From Pandoraea sp. (GTDB lineage: Bacteria > Pseudomonadota > Gammaproteobacteria > Burkholderiales > Burkholderiaceae), in the NCBI RefSeq assembly GCF_004297875.1, contig NZ_SCSK01000003.1, forward strand, positions 62,001 through 126,000: a stretch of 64,000 nt of DNA, given 5' to 3'. The position numbers and the translations under genes were made by a program. A model generated the notes under the pieces. That model had not been told where the DNA came from. It worked only from the letters and a program-made list of their open reading frames with translations, and did no database searches. Within the stretch, counting starts at the first letter, position 1. Every line of letters begins with the position of its first letter. Shown in pieces: positions 15,938 through 24,170 of this stretch.

Positions 15938-15983
15938 GCCCGCCAAATAAGGCCTGGCGGGCGGTTCGGCAGCCTGCCGAACC
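15938..15983. repeat. Two abutting perfect stem-loops
   Basis: The first hairpin pairs GCCCGCCA (15938-15945) with TGGCGGGC (15955-15962). The second begins on the next base and pairs GGTTCGGCA (15963-15971) with TGCCGAACC (15975-15983). A T7 run follows about 25 bases later. This could be structured RNA or a protein-binding region. Confidence 0.6.
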
Positions 15984-16064
15984 ATGAGTATTCCTCAATA
16001 AGCGAGCTTTTTTTCGTGGCATACCCACTCAAAAAGGCCGGTAAGCGGGGGTTGTATCAATTAC

Positions 16065-16084
16065 GTAACATTTTGTAACGTTTT
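16065..16084 (+). repeat. Tandem 10-bp direct repeat GTAAC(A/G)TTTT
   Basis: GTAACATTTT (16065-16074) is followed at once by GTAACGTTTT (16075-16084). The one-helical-turn spacing resembles tandem half-sites for OmpR-type response regulators, but no regulator is identified. Confidence 0.5.
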
Positions 16085-16514
16085 GTTTCTGCCGCGCGCC
16101 CGGTATCCGAACGCGCTCGACTGCGTGTTATTGGCCCGGCTGTCGCTCACCGTCAGCGGTATTTTCCTGGCCGGCGACGGCAAACGGTTAACTCTCGATT
16201 GACTTTGCCGGAAATCGCGCTCTCCGTTGGCGTGCCGGTCTTTTTTACTGCTTGCAAGACAGTCTCGGTCGGTGCGGGCGCTTGCCTCAAGCCTGTTGCT
16301 GGGCATCGAGTTGTTGTGCAAAACAGACGGCCGTCGGGATAGGTTTAGCGGCTTTTTTTCTGATGCGAGGCCAACGCGTCGGCGAGCCACTGCGCCACAT
16401 CTCAATCGATTCCACGTCTTTCGTTATCAAAAATGAAACGTTTTCGCGCTATTGGCTGATTGGCAGGCCTTTTATTTTTTCAATTATTCAGTAATCACAA
16501 CGATTTCCGTGCGC

Positions 16515-16530
16515 TGGCACGGTCTTCGCA
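16515..16530 (+). promoter_or_regulatory. Sigma-54-like promoter candidate upstream of flp
   Basis: TGGCACG, four bases, then TCGCA match the -24/-12 sigma-54 pattern TGGCACG-N4-TTGCA with one mismatch, and GG and GC have the required ten-base spacing. It is about 340 bases upstream of the flp start, which would give a long leader. A second CGCTGGCACGGT at 16699-16710 lacks a correctly spaced -12. Confidence 0.35.
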
Positions 16531-16868
16531 TCGGATATGGGCAACGGCGGCGTGTCGGCTGGGTAACCAACGGCGCGCCGGCTTCCGGAGTCACAGGACT
16601 GCTGTCGGGGAATCAGTGCTTTGACGCCGGAAAACTTTGATGCCTCGCAGAGCCGGCCATGCCGGTTCGCGGGTATCGAAGGCCGGGGCTGCGCGCACCG
16701 CTGGCACGGTGTGCGAAGCCAAACGCAGGCGCGGGCGGGTGGTCCGGCTGGACCGCTCGCCAAGCCTGGGGGCCATGCGGCAACGGCCCTATCGCAGTGC
16801 TCGGTCCCGCAGCGGGCATGTGTTTTGTACTTGAGTCAACAACTTCTTTCGCAATCAAGGAGCTTCAA

Positions 16869-17048
16869 ATGCAAAAAACTCTTGACCTGGTCCGCGACTT
16901 TGCACGCGACGAAGAGGGCGTAACCGCCATCGAATACGGCTTGCTGGCCGCGTTGATCGCGGTGGCGATCATCGCTGCCGCGGGGCTTGTCGGCACCAAT
17001 TTGGCCGGCATGTTCAACTATATCGCCGGTTTGTTGCCGCAGGGCTAA
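16869..17048 (+). CDS. flp: Flp/Fap major pilin
   Basis: The 59-residue protein is the likely main subunit of the type IVb Flp pilus. After a short leader ending in RDEEGVTAIEYGLLAALIAV it shows the Flp motif: a cleavage site before the hydrophobic helix, with Glu and Tyr (IEYGLLAALIA) at the conserved mature positions. The hydrophobic helix runs to about residue 45. AGGAG lies eight bases before the ATG. The longer upstream frame is not coding. The prepilin peptidase gene follows. The long structured upstream region suggests tight control. Confidence 0.95.
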   Translation: MQKTLDLVRDFARDEEGVTAIEYGLLAALIAVAIIAAAGLVGTNLAGMFNYIAGLLPQG

Positions 17049-17135
17049 CAGAATTGAGCCCAGCGAGTGGTCGTGGGTCCGGCTGTACACCGGGCCCACG
17101 CGGACACCTCGCAATCTGAGCAAAGAGGGGATGCC

Positions 17136-17684
17136 ATGAATGCCTTCGAATTTCCTGTCGGGGCTTGCGTGCTGGGTCTGGTGGGCCTGGCGGCTGCCTG
17201 GGATCTACACGCGCGGCGTATCCCGAATTGGCTGGTGTTGCTCGGGCTGGTCGTGGCGCTCGCCGTGCAATGGGGTTTGCGTGGAGCGAGCGCGGGTATT
17301 GGGCAATGGCTCGGCGGCCTGGCGGTGGGCTTCGGCCTGTTTATGCCGATTTATCTGCTGCGCGGCATGAGTGCCGGCGACGTGAAATTGATGGCCGCCG
17401 TGGGCGCTTTCGTGGGGCCTGCCATGGCGTTGGAAATCGTGCTGGGCACCTGGGCGATCGGCGGTGTGCTGGCGCTTGGCGCCATCGTGCGCGAGCGGGC
17501 GTTTCGCGCCTCGGGCAGCAGCCTGCTGGCCATTTTTCTGAGCGGAACCAGCCGAGCGCGCTGGCACGCGGCGCCGGCGAGCGCCCACGCCAATGCGTCG
17601 ATGGGAACGCTGCCCTATGCCGTGGCCATTGCGCTGGGCACCGTGGGAGTGATGTTCCTGCATGCCGCCGGCCACGTGCTTTGA
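17136..17684 (+). CDS. cpaA: Prepilin peptidase CpaA/TadV (A24 family)
   Basis: This inner-membrane aspartic peptidase should cut the Flp leader. The two catalytic aspartates are visible in AAAWDLHARRIPNWLV (about residue 22) and MSAGDVKLMAAVGAF (about residue 80), the GxGD-type motif here reading SAGD. Several hydrophobic segments span its 182 residues, and it lacks the N-terminal methyltransferase domain of PilD, as is normal for TadV. ATG 17136 follows GAGGGG. It lies 87 bases after flp, within the same presumed operon. Confidence 0.92.
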   Translation: MNAFEFPVGACVLGLVGLAAAWDLHARRIPNWLVLLGLVVALAVQWGLRGASAGIGQWLGGLAVGFGLFMPIYLLRGMSAGDVKLMAAVGAFVGPAMALEIVLGTWAIGGVLALGAIVRERAFRASGSSLLAIFLSGTSRARWHAAPASAHANASMGTLPYAVAIALGTVGVMFLHAAGHVL

Positions 17685-17784
17685 CGGCGCGACGCCGCGG
17701 GCAAGCAGTGCGGTGAAGTGAGCCTCCTGCAGAGAGGCACAGGCAGTAAGAGCATGGCCGCGCACGGCGCGGACAACCGGGGGA

Positions 17785-19215
17785 ATGAACATGTCAGACA
17801 TCCTGAAGCCAGTGCCGGGCGGCTCGGCCGACGTCAGCCATCTGCAAGATGTTAGCCGGGCCAGATTCAAGGGCGTGGATGCCGAATCCGGTCCGCTCGG
17901 GCGCGCGCCCAAGACCATCGCCGAGACCGGCCTGACGCAGAATTTCCTGTTCGAGCTGGTCGCCAAGAGCGCGCTGCTGGGCGGCAAGACCTCGCTCACC
18001 CAACTGGTTCAACGCCTCAAGCTGGGCATTGGCGTGCTCGATGCGGTGGTCGCTTTCGCGGTGCGCGAGCGCCTGCTGGAAATCGTCCGGCGCGGCGCCA
18101 ACGACATCGACGTCGAGTTGCAATTGACCGACAACGGCCGGGTCCGGGCCGCCGAATTCATGGCCCGCTGCCGCTATGCCGGCCCCGCGCCGGTTTCGCT
18201 GGCGACGTATGAGGAGGTCATTCGCCGGCAGTCGGTCAGCCACCGGTTCGTCACCCGGCCGGCCCTGCGCGCGGCGTTTGCCGGCCTGGTCGTCAAGAGC
18301 GAATTGCTCGACGACATTGGCGGTGCCGTCAACAGCGGCAAACCGGTGATCTTTTTCGGCCCGGCCGGCAGCGGCAAGACCTCGCTGGCCGAGCGCCTGG
18401 GCAAATTGCTGCCCGGTTCGATCGCCGTGCCCTATGCGCTTGCTGTCGATAACGAGGTCGTGCAGATTTTCGACCCCCTGATTCATCAGCCTGCGCCGCC
18501 CGAAGAGGCGCCGGGCGCGGCCGATGCCCCGCTCGATACGCGCTGGCAGCGCTGCCGCCGCCCGGCGGTTATTTCGGGTGGCGAACTGACGCTCGAAATG
18601 CTCGAACTGCGTTATGACCCGTCGAGCGGCTTTTATCAGGCGCCGCCGCACGTCAAGGCCAACGGCGGCCTGTACGTGGTCGACGACCTCGGGCGCCAGC
18701 GCGTGGCGCCGGCCGATCTGCTCAACCGCTGGATCGCGCCGTTCGATCGCGGCCGCGACATGCTCACGCTGCATACGGGCACGCGTTTTTCGATGCCGTT
18801 CGATGTGTGGGTGGCCTTTTCCAGCAACTTCTCGCCCGACGAGCTTGGCGACGAGGCTTTCTTTCGGCGGCTCGGCAGCAAACTCTATGTGGGCGCGCTC
18901 GATATCGAGGCATATCGCCAGGTCTACGACCAGCGCTGCGCGGAGCTCGGCGTGGACTCCAGCGACGATGCCTTCCAGTTCCTGATTCATCACCTGCACA
19001 TGCCTGCCGGGCGGCCGCTGCTCGCCTGCTATCCCGGCGACCTGCTGCGCATCGTGCTGGCCAGCGCGCGCTATCTGGAGCAGCCCGCACTGGCCGACCG
19101 GGGCAGCCTGCTGCGGGCATGGAACAGCTATTTCGCCGTGGTCGGCGATAACGACAATCTGCCGCCGCCGCATGGCGCAACGGAGTGGCCGGCAAAAAAG
19201 CTCGTGGCCGGCTAG
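17785..19215 (+). CDS. AAA-type ATPase inside the tad operon
   Basis: A 476-residue cytoplasmic ATPase. Walker A FGPAGSGKTS lies near 191-200 and a Walker B-like run GLYVVDDLG near 295-303, followed by a sensor-like VAFSSNFSP near 350. The N-terminal 150 residues (LFELVAKSALLGGKTSLTQLV and later LQLTDNGRVRAAEF) look like a winged-helix adaptor. It is not CpaE, CpaF or any classical Tad component; those are encoded further down. It sits 100 bases after cpaA and 57 before cpaB. A role in assembling or regulating the pilus machine is inferred from position. I cannot give it a gene name. Confidence 0.8.
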   Translation: MNMSDILKPVPGGSADVSHLQDVSRARFKGVDAESGPLGRAPKTIAETGLTQNFLFELVAKSALLGGKTSLTQLVQRLKLGIGVLDAVVAFAVRERLLEIVRRGANDIDVELQLTDNGRVRAAEFMARCRYAGPAPVSLATYEEVIRRQSVSHRFVTRPALRAAFAGLVVKSELLDDIGGAVNSGKPVIFFGPAGSGKTSLAERLGKLLPGSIAVPYALAVDNEVVQIFDPLIHQPAPPEEAPGAADAPLDTRWQRCRRPAVISGGELTLEMLELRYDPSSGFYQAPPHVKANGGLYVVDDLGRQRVAPADLLNRWIAPFDRGRDMLTLHTGTRFSMPFDVWVAFSSNFSPDELGDEAFFRRLGSKLYVGALDIEAYRQVYDQRCAELGVDSSDDAFQFLIHHLHMPAGRPLLACYPGDLLRIVLASARYLEQPALADRGSLLRAWNSYFAVVGDNDNLPPPHGATEWPAKKLVAG

Positions 19216-19272
19216 ACGGCCAAAAACGGTGAGCGGCAGGGCGCCTGGCGGGATCGACAAGGGGAAAGCATC

Positions 19273-20106
19273 ATGAAAAACGTACGCGCGTTGGTGACGC
19301 TGCTGATCGCGGCACTGGCCGGTCTGGCGGCCGTGGCGATGGCTTCGCGTTGGCTGCTGGAGAAATCGTCGGCCATGACGACCCAGATCGCGGTTGCCGC
19401 GGTCGATATCAATTTGGGGCAGCGGCTCAACCCCGAGTTCATCAAGATGGTCGCCTGGCCCTCCGGCAGCATGCCGCCGGGGGCCTTTACCGACGCGGCG
19501 AAACTCGATGGCCGGGTGCTGCGCAGCAGCATGCTGCGCGGCGAACCGATCCTGGCCGGCAAGCTGACGCCGATCGGCACCAAGGGCGGCCTCTCGGCGG
19601 TGATCCCGGACGGCCGGCGCGCGATCACCGTACGCGTCAACGATGTGATCGGGGTAGCCGGTTTCGCCTTGCCCGGCAACTATGTCGACATCATCGTCAA
19701 CACGCAAAAAGACGGCAACAACAACGCCAATAAGGACGCCAGCATCTCCAAGATTGTCCTCGAAAAAATCCTGGTGCTGGCCGTCGCGCAGGAGGTCAAT
19801 CGCGACGAAACCAAACCCAAGGTGGTCAACGCGGTGACGCTGGAGGTCACGCCGGAACAGGCCGAGAAGCTCGATCTGGCGCGCAGCGTCGGCACCCTGT
19901 CGCTGGTATTGCGCAATCAAACCGATCCGAATCCGGTCGCGCCGGTGGGGGTCACCAAGGACATGCTGCTGGGCGAGAAGCCGGTACCGGCTGCGGCACC
20001 GGCCGACAAGAAGGCGCCGAGGGTCGCGCTCAGACGTGTCGCCGCGCAGCGCGGCGACTGTGTGGGCGTGATCGACGGCGTCAATAGCAGCAAAGAGTGC
20101 TTCTGA
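19273..20106 (+). CDS. cpaB: Flp pilus assembly protein CpaB/RcpC
   Basis: A 277-residue periplasmic protein anchored by an N-terminal helix (VRALVTLLIAALAGLAAVAM). A SAF domain follows, containing IAVAAVDINLGQRL and GEPILAGKLTPIG, then the CpaB/RcpC block RAITVRVNDVIGVAGFALPGNYVDI. It is thought to help the secretin gate and stabilise the pilus channel. The C-terminal 50 residues are less conserved and carry two cysteines (GDC and KEC) that may form a disulfide. The secretin gene follows after 47 bases. Confidence 0.9.
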   Translation: MKNVRALVTLLIAALAGLAAVAMASRWLLEKSSAMTTQIAVAAVDINLGQRLNPEFIKMVAWPSGSMPPGAFTDAAKLDGRVLRSSMLRGEPILAGKLTPIGTKGGLSAVIPDGRRAITVRVNDVIGVAGFALPGNYVDIIVNTQKDGNNNANKDASISKIVLEKILVLAVAQEVNRDETKPKVVNAVTLEVTPEQAEKLDLARSVGTLSLVLRNQTDPNPVAPVGVTKDMLLGEKPVPAAAPADKKAPRVALRRVAAQRGDCVGVIDGVNSSKECF

Positions 20107-20153
20107 GCGCGTCGCCGCGATGCCGGACGGCAGCAATTTACCGGGGGAACAAA

Positions 20154-22028
20154 ATGGACCGCATTGATCATCTTCGTTGGAGCAGCCACGCCAACGGTCG
20201 GCACGGCGAGCGGCGCTTCGGCTGGCGGGCGGCGGCATGCATGGCGCTGTGCGCCGGGCTCGCGGCGACGCAGGCTGCCGCGCAAACCCTGGCGATGGCC
20301 GCTGCCGAGCCGTCGCAACGCACGGAAGTCGTGCGCCCGGGCCAAGTGCAGGTAACCGTGGGCTTGCCGCGCGCGCCGGAGCGCCCGGTAAGCCTGAAGG
20401 GCCCGAATTGCGTGGGCGACTTGCGCGAGCACACGCAGGTGTCGGTGCCGGTCGGAAAATCGACCATCGTGACCCTGCCCGAGGCGGTGCGCAATCGCAC
20501 GGTGGGCAATCCGAACATTCTTCAGGCCATGCTGGTGTCGCCGCGCGAACTCTATTTGCTCGGCATGAGCCTCGGCTCGACCAATATGATCGTGCAGGGC
20601 CGCAGCGGCGCCTGTTCGGTGATCGATGTCGAAGTCGGCGCTGATCCGGCGGGCGTGCAGGCGGCGCTGGCCAGGCTGATGCCGGAAGAAAAGGATATCC
20701 ATGTGTCGGCCGCTGCCGACAGCCTGGTGCTGGCCGGCACCGTGTCGGATGCGCTCGCTGCACAACGTGTCGTGGAAATTGCCAGCGCGTTTGTGCGACG
20801 CGAAACTGCAAAAGACGTACCGACGGCTAGCTGCAAACAATTGGGTAATTGCATGTCGACACCAGACGAAAAGGTGGCGGCAGCACCGTCACCCAACGGA
20901 GACAATGTCCGCATCGTCAACATGCTCAGCATCGGCGCGCCGCAGCAGGTGCTGCTGGAAGTCAAGGTGGCCGAGGTCTCCAAGACGTTGATCGACCAGC
21001 TGGGTGCATCGGCCAATATCAATGGGGCGATCGGCAGCTGGAATTTCGGCCTGCTGGCTGACTTCCTGAGCGGCGCGACCAGCCTGATTTCCGCCACCAA
21101 GAACAATCATTTGCCGTTGAACCTGAATCTCGATGCCGAGAAACGCGACGGTCTGGTCAAGATCCTGGCCGAGCCGAACCTGATGGCGATCAGCGGGCAA
21201 ACCGCCAGTTTCCTGGCCGGCGGCAAGGTGTTCATTCCGGTGCCGCAAAGCAACGGCACCGGCGGCTCGACCATCACCTTGCAGGAAGAGCAATTCGGCG
21301 TCGCTCTTAAATTCACGCCGACCGTGCTCGCCGGCGGGCGCATCAATCTGCAGGTCGCGCCCGAGGTCTCCGAGCTGTCGTCGACCGGCGTGACGCTCAC
21401 CGCGCCCAATATCAACGGTAGCACGATCCTGCCGCTGATCACCACGCGCCGGGCGTCGACGACGGTGCAACTGCGCGATGGCCAGAGCTTCGCGATCGGC
21501 GGCCTGATCAAAAACAATGTGACGAGCAATGTCAACGGCTTGCCGGGGTTGGGCGAAGTGCCGGTATTGGGTGCGTTGTTTCGCAGCACGAACTTTCAGC
21601 AGGACAAGACCGAGCTGATGTTCGTGGTCACGCCGCATTTGGCCAAGCCGCTGGGCGCCAACTACCGGTTGCCGACGGATACCTTCGGTCAGACCAATAC
21701 GCCGGGCGTGTTGTTGATGGGTGATATGGAGGGCAAGAAGGCGCCGGCTGTCGCGCCTGCGCCGGTCCCTGCCCAGGGGCCCGCACCGGGTACGCCGGCG
21801 ACCCCGGCAACCGTCCCCGCGACGCCGGCAGCGGTGCCGCCCGAACCTCCGACGCAGATTGTGCCGCTACTGCCGGCGCCGGGCATGCCGCCGGCATCGA
21901 CTCAGCAGGGATTGCCGCCCGGCACGGCCGCGACGACGATTTCGCGCACGGCCGCCAGGCAGGACATCGCCCAGGCGGGCCGACCGCCGGGCGCGGTGGG
22001 ACCGAGCGATGCCCGGTCGCTGCCGTAG
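20154..22028 (+). CDS. cpaC: Outer-membrane secretin CpaC/RcpA
   Basis: This should form the outer-membrane channel for the Flp pilus. After a signal peptide (ACMALCAGLAATQAAAQ) comes the pilus N-terminal domain (VGKSTIVTLPEAVRNRTVGN), a BON-like segment near 165-220, and the secretin core from about 260 to 510. The core includes VEVSELSSTG-type strands and the C-terminal block GLPGLGEVPVLGALFRS. The last 105 residues are a Pro/Ala-rich tail that is not part of the secretin fold. I chose ATG 20154, preceded by GGGGGAAC, over an upstream frame start at 20097. Length is about 624 residues. Confidence 0.93.
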   Translation: MDRIDHLRWSSHANGRHGERRFGWRAAACMALCAGLAATQAAAQTLAMAAAEPSQRTEVVRPGQVQVTVGLPRAPERPVSLKGPNCVGDLREHTQVSVPVGKSTIVTLPEAVRNRTVGNPNILQAMLVSPRELYLLGMSLGSTNMIVQGRSGACSVIDVEVGADPAGVQAALARLMPEEKDIHVSAAADSLVLAGTVSDALAAQRVVEIASAFVRRETAKDVPTASCKQLGNCMSTPDEKVAAAPSPNGDNVRIVNMLSIGAPQQVLLEVKVAEVSKTLIDQLGASANINGAIGSWNFGLLADFLSGATSLISATKNNHLPLNLNLDAEKRDGLVKILAEPNLMAISGQTASFLAGGKVFIPVPQSNGTGGSTITLQEEQFGVALKFTPTVLAGGRINLQVAPEVSELSSTGVTLTAPNINGSTILPLITTRRASTTVQLRDGQSFAIGGLIKNNVTSNVNGLPGLGEVPVLGALFRSTNFQQDKTELMFVVTPHLAKPLGANYRLPTDTFGQTNTPGVLLMGDMEGKKAPAVAPAPVPAQGPAPGTPATPATVPATPAAVPPEPPTQIVPLLPAPGMPPASTQQGLPPGTAATTISRTAARQDIAQAGRPPGAVGPSDARSLP

Positions 22029-22107
22029 GCGGGATGCCGGAATGCGAGCGCCGCGGGCGCGCGCGAACAAACGATTGATTTCACATCGATGAGTTGCGGG
22101 GGATCCA

Positions 22108-22407
22108 ATGAAAATTCTGTCGATATTGATACGCGCTGGCACCTGCGCGTGCCTCGGCGGCGCCCTGGCCGGGTGCTATACCTCCACGCCGCAATGGGAC
22201 CGGCAGTTCGGCCATGCGGTGACCGAAGCCACGGCGCGCCAGACCCTTAACCCCGGGGCGTGGCAGGATCAGGCGCCGGTCGTGGGCATCGATGGCGTAT
22301 CGGCCAAGCACGCGATCGACGAGTACCAGAAATCGTTCGTGCACCCGCGACAAGACGCCAACGCTTTCACGATCGGCGTGGGCGGGGCAAGCACGGGCTC
22401 GCGTTAG
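22108..22407 (+). CDS. Small tad-locus lipoprotein
   Basis: A 99-residue lipoprotein: the signal ILIRAGTCACLGGALAGC ends in the lipobox LAGC. The mature part (GHAVTEATARQTLNPGAW, later GVSAKHAIDEYQKSF) is similar to what I recall of the short lipoproteins found after cpaC in beta-proteobacterial tad loci. It may act as a secretin pilotin, taking the place of CpaD/TadB-type lipoproteins; this is inferred from position. It lies 79 bases after cpaC and 10 bases before the TadG-like gene. Confidence 0.82.
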   Translation: MKILSILIRAGTCACLGGALAGCYTSTPQWDRQFGHAVTEATARQTLNPGAWQDQAPVVGIDGVSAKHAIDEYQKSFVHPRQDANAFTIGVGGASTGSR

Positions 22408-22417
22408 GAGAAGCATC

Positions 22418-23674
22418 ATGCGCGCACCGATGCCACGCTATTCTGCCCGTCGCCTCGCGCGCCGCCGCAGGCAGGGCGGTGCGGTCGCAATTGTGGTCGG
22501 GCTCACGCTGGCGGTGTTGATCGGCTTTGCCGGGCTGTCGCTGGATCTGGGCAAGCTGTACATTGCCAAAACCGAACTGGCCAATGCGGCCGACGCGTGC
22601 GCGCTGGCCGCCGCGCGAGACCTCACCACCGCTCAGCCGCTGGCCACCGCGGAGGCGGCCGGCATTACCACCGGCACGAGCAATCGGGTGCTGTTCCAGA
22701 GCGAGGCAGTGTCGCTGTTGCCGGACGATAACGTCACCTTCAGCGAATCGTTTACCGGACCCTATCTGACCAAGGGCAATTTCACCACCGCCGATTTGCC
22801 CAAGGTCAAATACGTCAGATGTTCGGCCAGTCGCACCGGCATCACGAACTGGTTCATCCAGGTGCTCGATGCCGCCCTCGGAGCCTCGAGCGTATCGTCC
22901 ACGGCGGTTGCCTCGACTACGCAATCGCAAACCACCTGCGCGTTGCCGGTGGGGATCTGCCAGGCGCCCAGCTCGACCCCCTATACGGTCGGCCAGTGGG
23001 TGGCCAGCAAGGTAGGCTCGAACAATCAGCTTACCGGCAACTTCATGTGGGTCGCCTATCCGGACAACCCGACCGTGCCGGACATGCGAGCGCTCCTGAC
23101 CGGCGCGGGCGAGTGCAATCTGCCGACCCTGGGCACGGAGGTGGGCAAGACCGGCAACATCCAGAGCCTGGCGGCGGCCTGGAATACGCGCTTCGGCGTT
23201 TATCAGAACCCATATAATCCGCCGCCTGACCCGACCGGCGTGCCGGATTCCACGGGTTACGCCTACTCGCCGGTGACGCCCGGGCCGCAGTCGAACGCTT
23301 ACAGCGATTTCGTCACGAGGCGGCTGCAACACGCACCCTATCAAGGCAACTCGGTGACGGGTCTCAATGTGCAAGGCGGCGCCAACGCCCCGCCGGCCAG
23401 CTATTACAGCAGCGGCACCGATCGCCGCCTGGCGCTGGTGCCGGTGATCAGTTGCCCGAGTTTGCTGAACAACCAAAAGGCACCGGTGCAATCGTGGGCC
23501 TGCGTGCTGATGCTGCATCCGATGGAGAAGAACATCAACGGCGCGCTCAATGGCAACGTCTATCTCGAGTACCGGGGCGACGCGTCCGATCCGAGTTCGC
23601 CTTGCGCGACCCAGGGCATTCCCGGCAGCAATACCGCCGGCATCGGGCCGCTGGTGCCCGTGCTGGTGCAATAG
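22418..23674 (+). CDS. TadG-like Flp pilus protein
   Basis: A 418-residue exported protein with the TadG N-terminus: a basic start with several Arg, the hydrophobic run AVAIVVGLTLAVLIGFAGLSLD, then LYIAKTELANAADACALAAA. The large remaining domain is rich in Ser, Thr, Asn and Pro. It has many cysteines, so disulfides are likely in the periplasm. ATG 22418 follows TAGGAG. It is 11 bases before the TadE-like gene. Together with the divergent copy at 14520 the locus encodes two TadG-type proteins. Confidence 0.87.
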   Translation: MRAPMPRYSARRLARRRRQGGAVAIVVGLTLAVLIGFAGLSLDLGKLYIAKTELANAADACALAAARDLTTAQPLATAEAAGITTGTSNRVLFQSEAVSLLPDDNVTFSESFTGPYLTKGNFTTADLPKVKYVRCSASRTGITNWFIQVLDAALGASSVSSTAVASTTQSQTTCALPVGICQAPSSTPYTVGQWVASKVGSNNQLTGNFMWVAYPDNPTVPDMRALLTGAGECNLPTLGTEVGKTGNIQSLAAAWNTRFGVYQNPYNPPPDPTGVPDSTGYAYSPVTPGPQSNAYSDFVTRRLQHAPYQGNSVTGLNVQGGANAPPASYYSSGTDRRLALVPVISCPSLLNNQKAPVQSWACVLMLHPMEKNINGALNGNVYLEYRGDASDPSSPCATQGIPGSNTAGIGPLVPVLVQ

Positions 23675-23684
23675 GAGACCCATC

Positions 23685-24170
23685 ATGCGCAATCGGCTCG
23701 CACGAATTCGGCGCATGCGCGGCGTGGCCGCCGTCGAGTTCGCCCTGGTCGCGATTCCCATGGCACTGTTGCTCAGCGGGATCGTCGACTTCGGTTATGC
23801 CTTCTTTCAGTACAACACGCTGGCCAAATCGACCCGCGACGCGGTCCGCCTGTTGTCGACCTACAGTCCGACTTCCAGCGATTATCCGCTGGCCGCCGCC
23901 AAATGCTATGCGGTCTACGGCAACGGCAGCTGCACCGGTTCGCCGCTCGCCCCGGGCCTGACGACGGCCATGGTGGTCGTGTGCGACCCGGTCAACACCA
24001 GCGGTTGCGCCGGGACTTACCAGAACGTTCAAACCGACCCCAGTGGCGACACCATCAATCTGGTGCAGGTGAAGATCACCGGATTTGCCTTTACGCAACT
24101 GGTCGGTTTCTTCCAGATCAGCAATCTGGTCTTTGGCGACATCAGTTGCGTCATGAGGCAAGTGTCATGA
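23685..24170 (+). CDS. TadE-like pseudopilin
   Basis: A 161-residue minor pilin. The N-terminal segment RMRGVAAVEFALVAIPMALLL carries the TadE glycine, cleavage site and Glu at +5 (VEFAL), followed by a hydrophobic helix and FFQYNTLAKSTRDAVRLLS. The mature domain has paired cysteines (KCYAVYGNGSC and VCDPVNTSGC). It starts 11 bases after the TadG-like gene and its stop overlaps the next start as ATGA, so the pseudopilins are probably translated in a fixed ratio. CpaA is the likely processing enzyme. Confidence 0.9.
   Translation: MRNRLARIRRMRGVAAVEFALVAIPMALLLSGIVDFGYAFFQYNTLAKSTRDAVRLLSTYSPTSSDYPLAAAKCYAVYGNGSCTGSPLAPGLTTAMVVVCDPVNTSGCAGTYQNVQTDPSGDTINLVQVKITGFAFTQLVGFFQISNLVFGDISCVMRQVS

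Larger units (their letters stand above)
15537..16868. other. 1.3 kb non-coding region between the two divergent tad arms
   Basis: No ORF here has family character or a good ribosome-binding site. The region holds tandem TGACTCA repeats (15724-15737), a perfect AT-rich palindrome (15773-15799), two abutting hairpins (15938-15983), a T7 run near 16009-16015, a GTAAC direct repeat (16065-16084) and two copies of CGCTGGCACGGT (16512-16523 and 16699-16710). The first copy lies in a sigma-54-like promoter. It should contain the promoters of both arms and may encode a small RNA. Confidence 0.5.

Noticed and set aside
15800..16078. Possible 92-residue gene in the tad intergenic region
   Set aside because: It begins within the palindrome-flanked region without a ribosome-binding site, and its composition is unlike the neighbouring genes.
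16659..17048. A longer Flp pilin of 129 residues
   Set aside because: The N-terminal 70 residues have no prepilin character. AGGAG directly before ATG 16869 gives the normal 59-residue pilin.
17794..20811. A 1005-codon open frame on the minus strand across the ATPase, cpaB and cpaC
   Set aside because: It is antisense to three well-supported genes, has a low-complexity Arg/His/Gln-rich translation and no family motif. GC-rich DNA commonly leaves such frames open.
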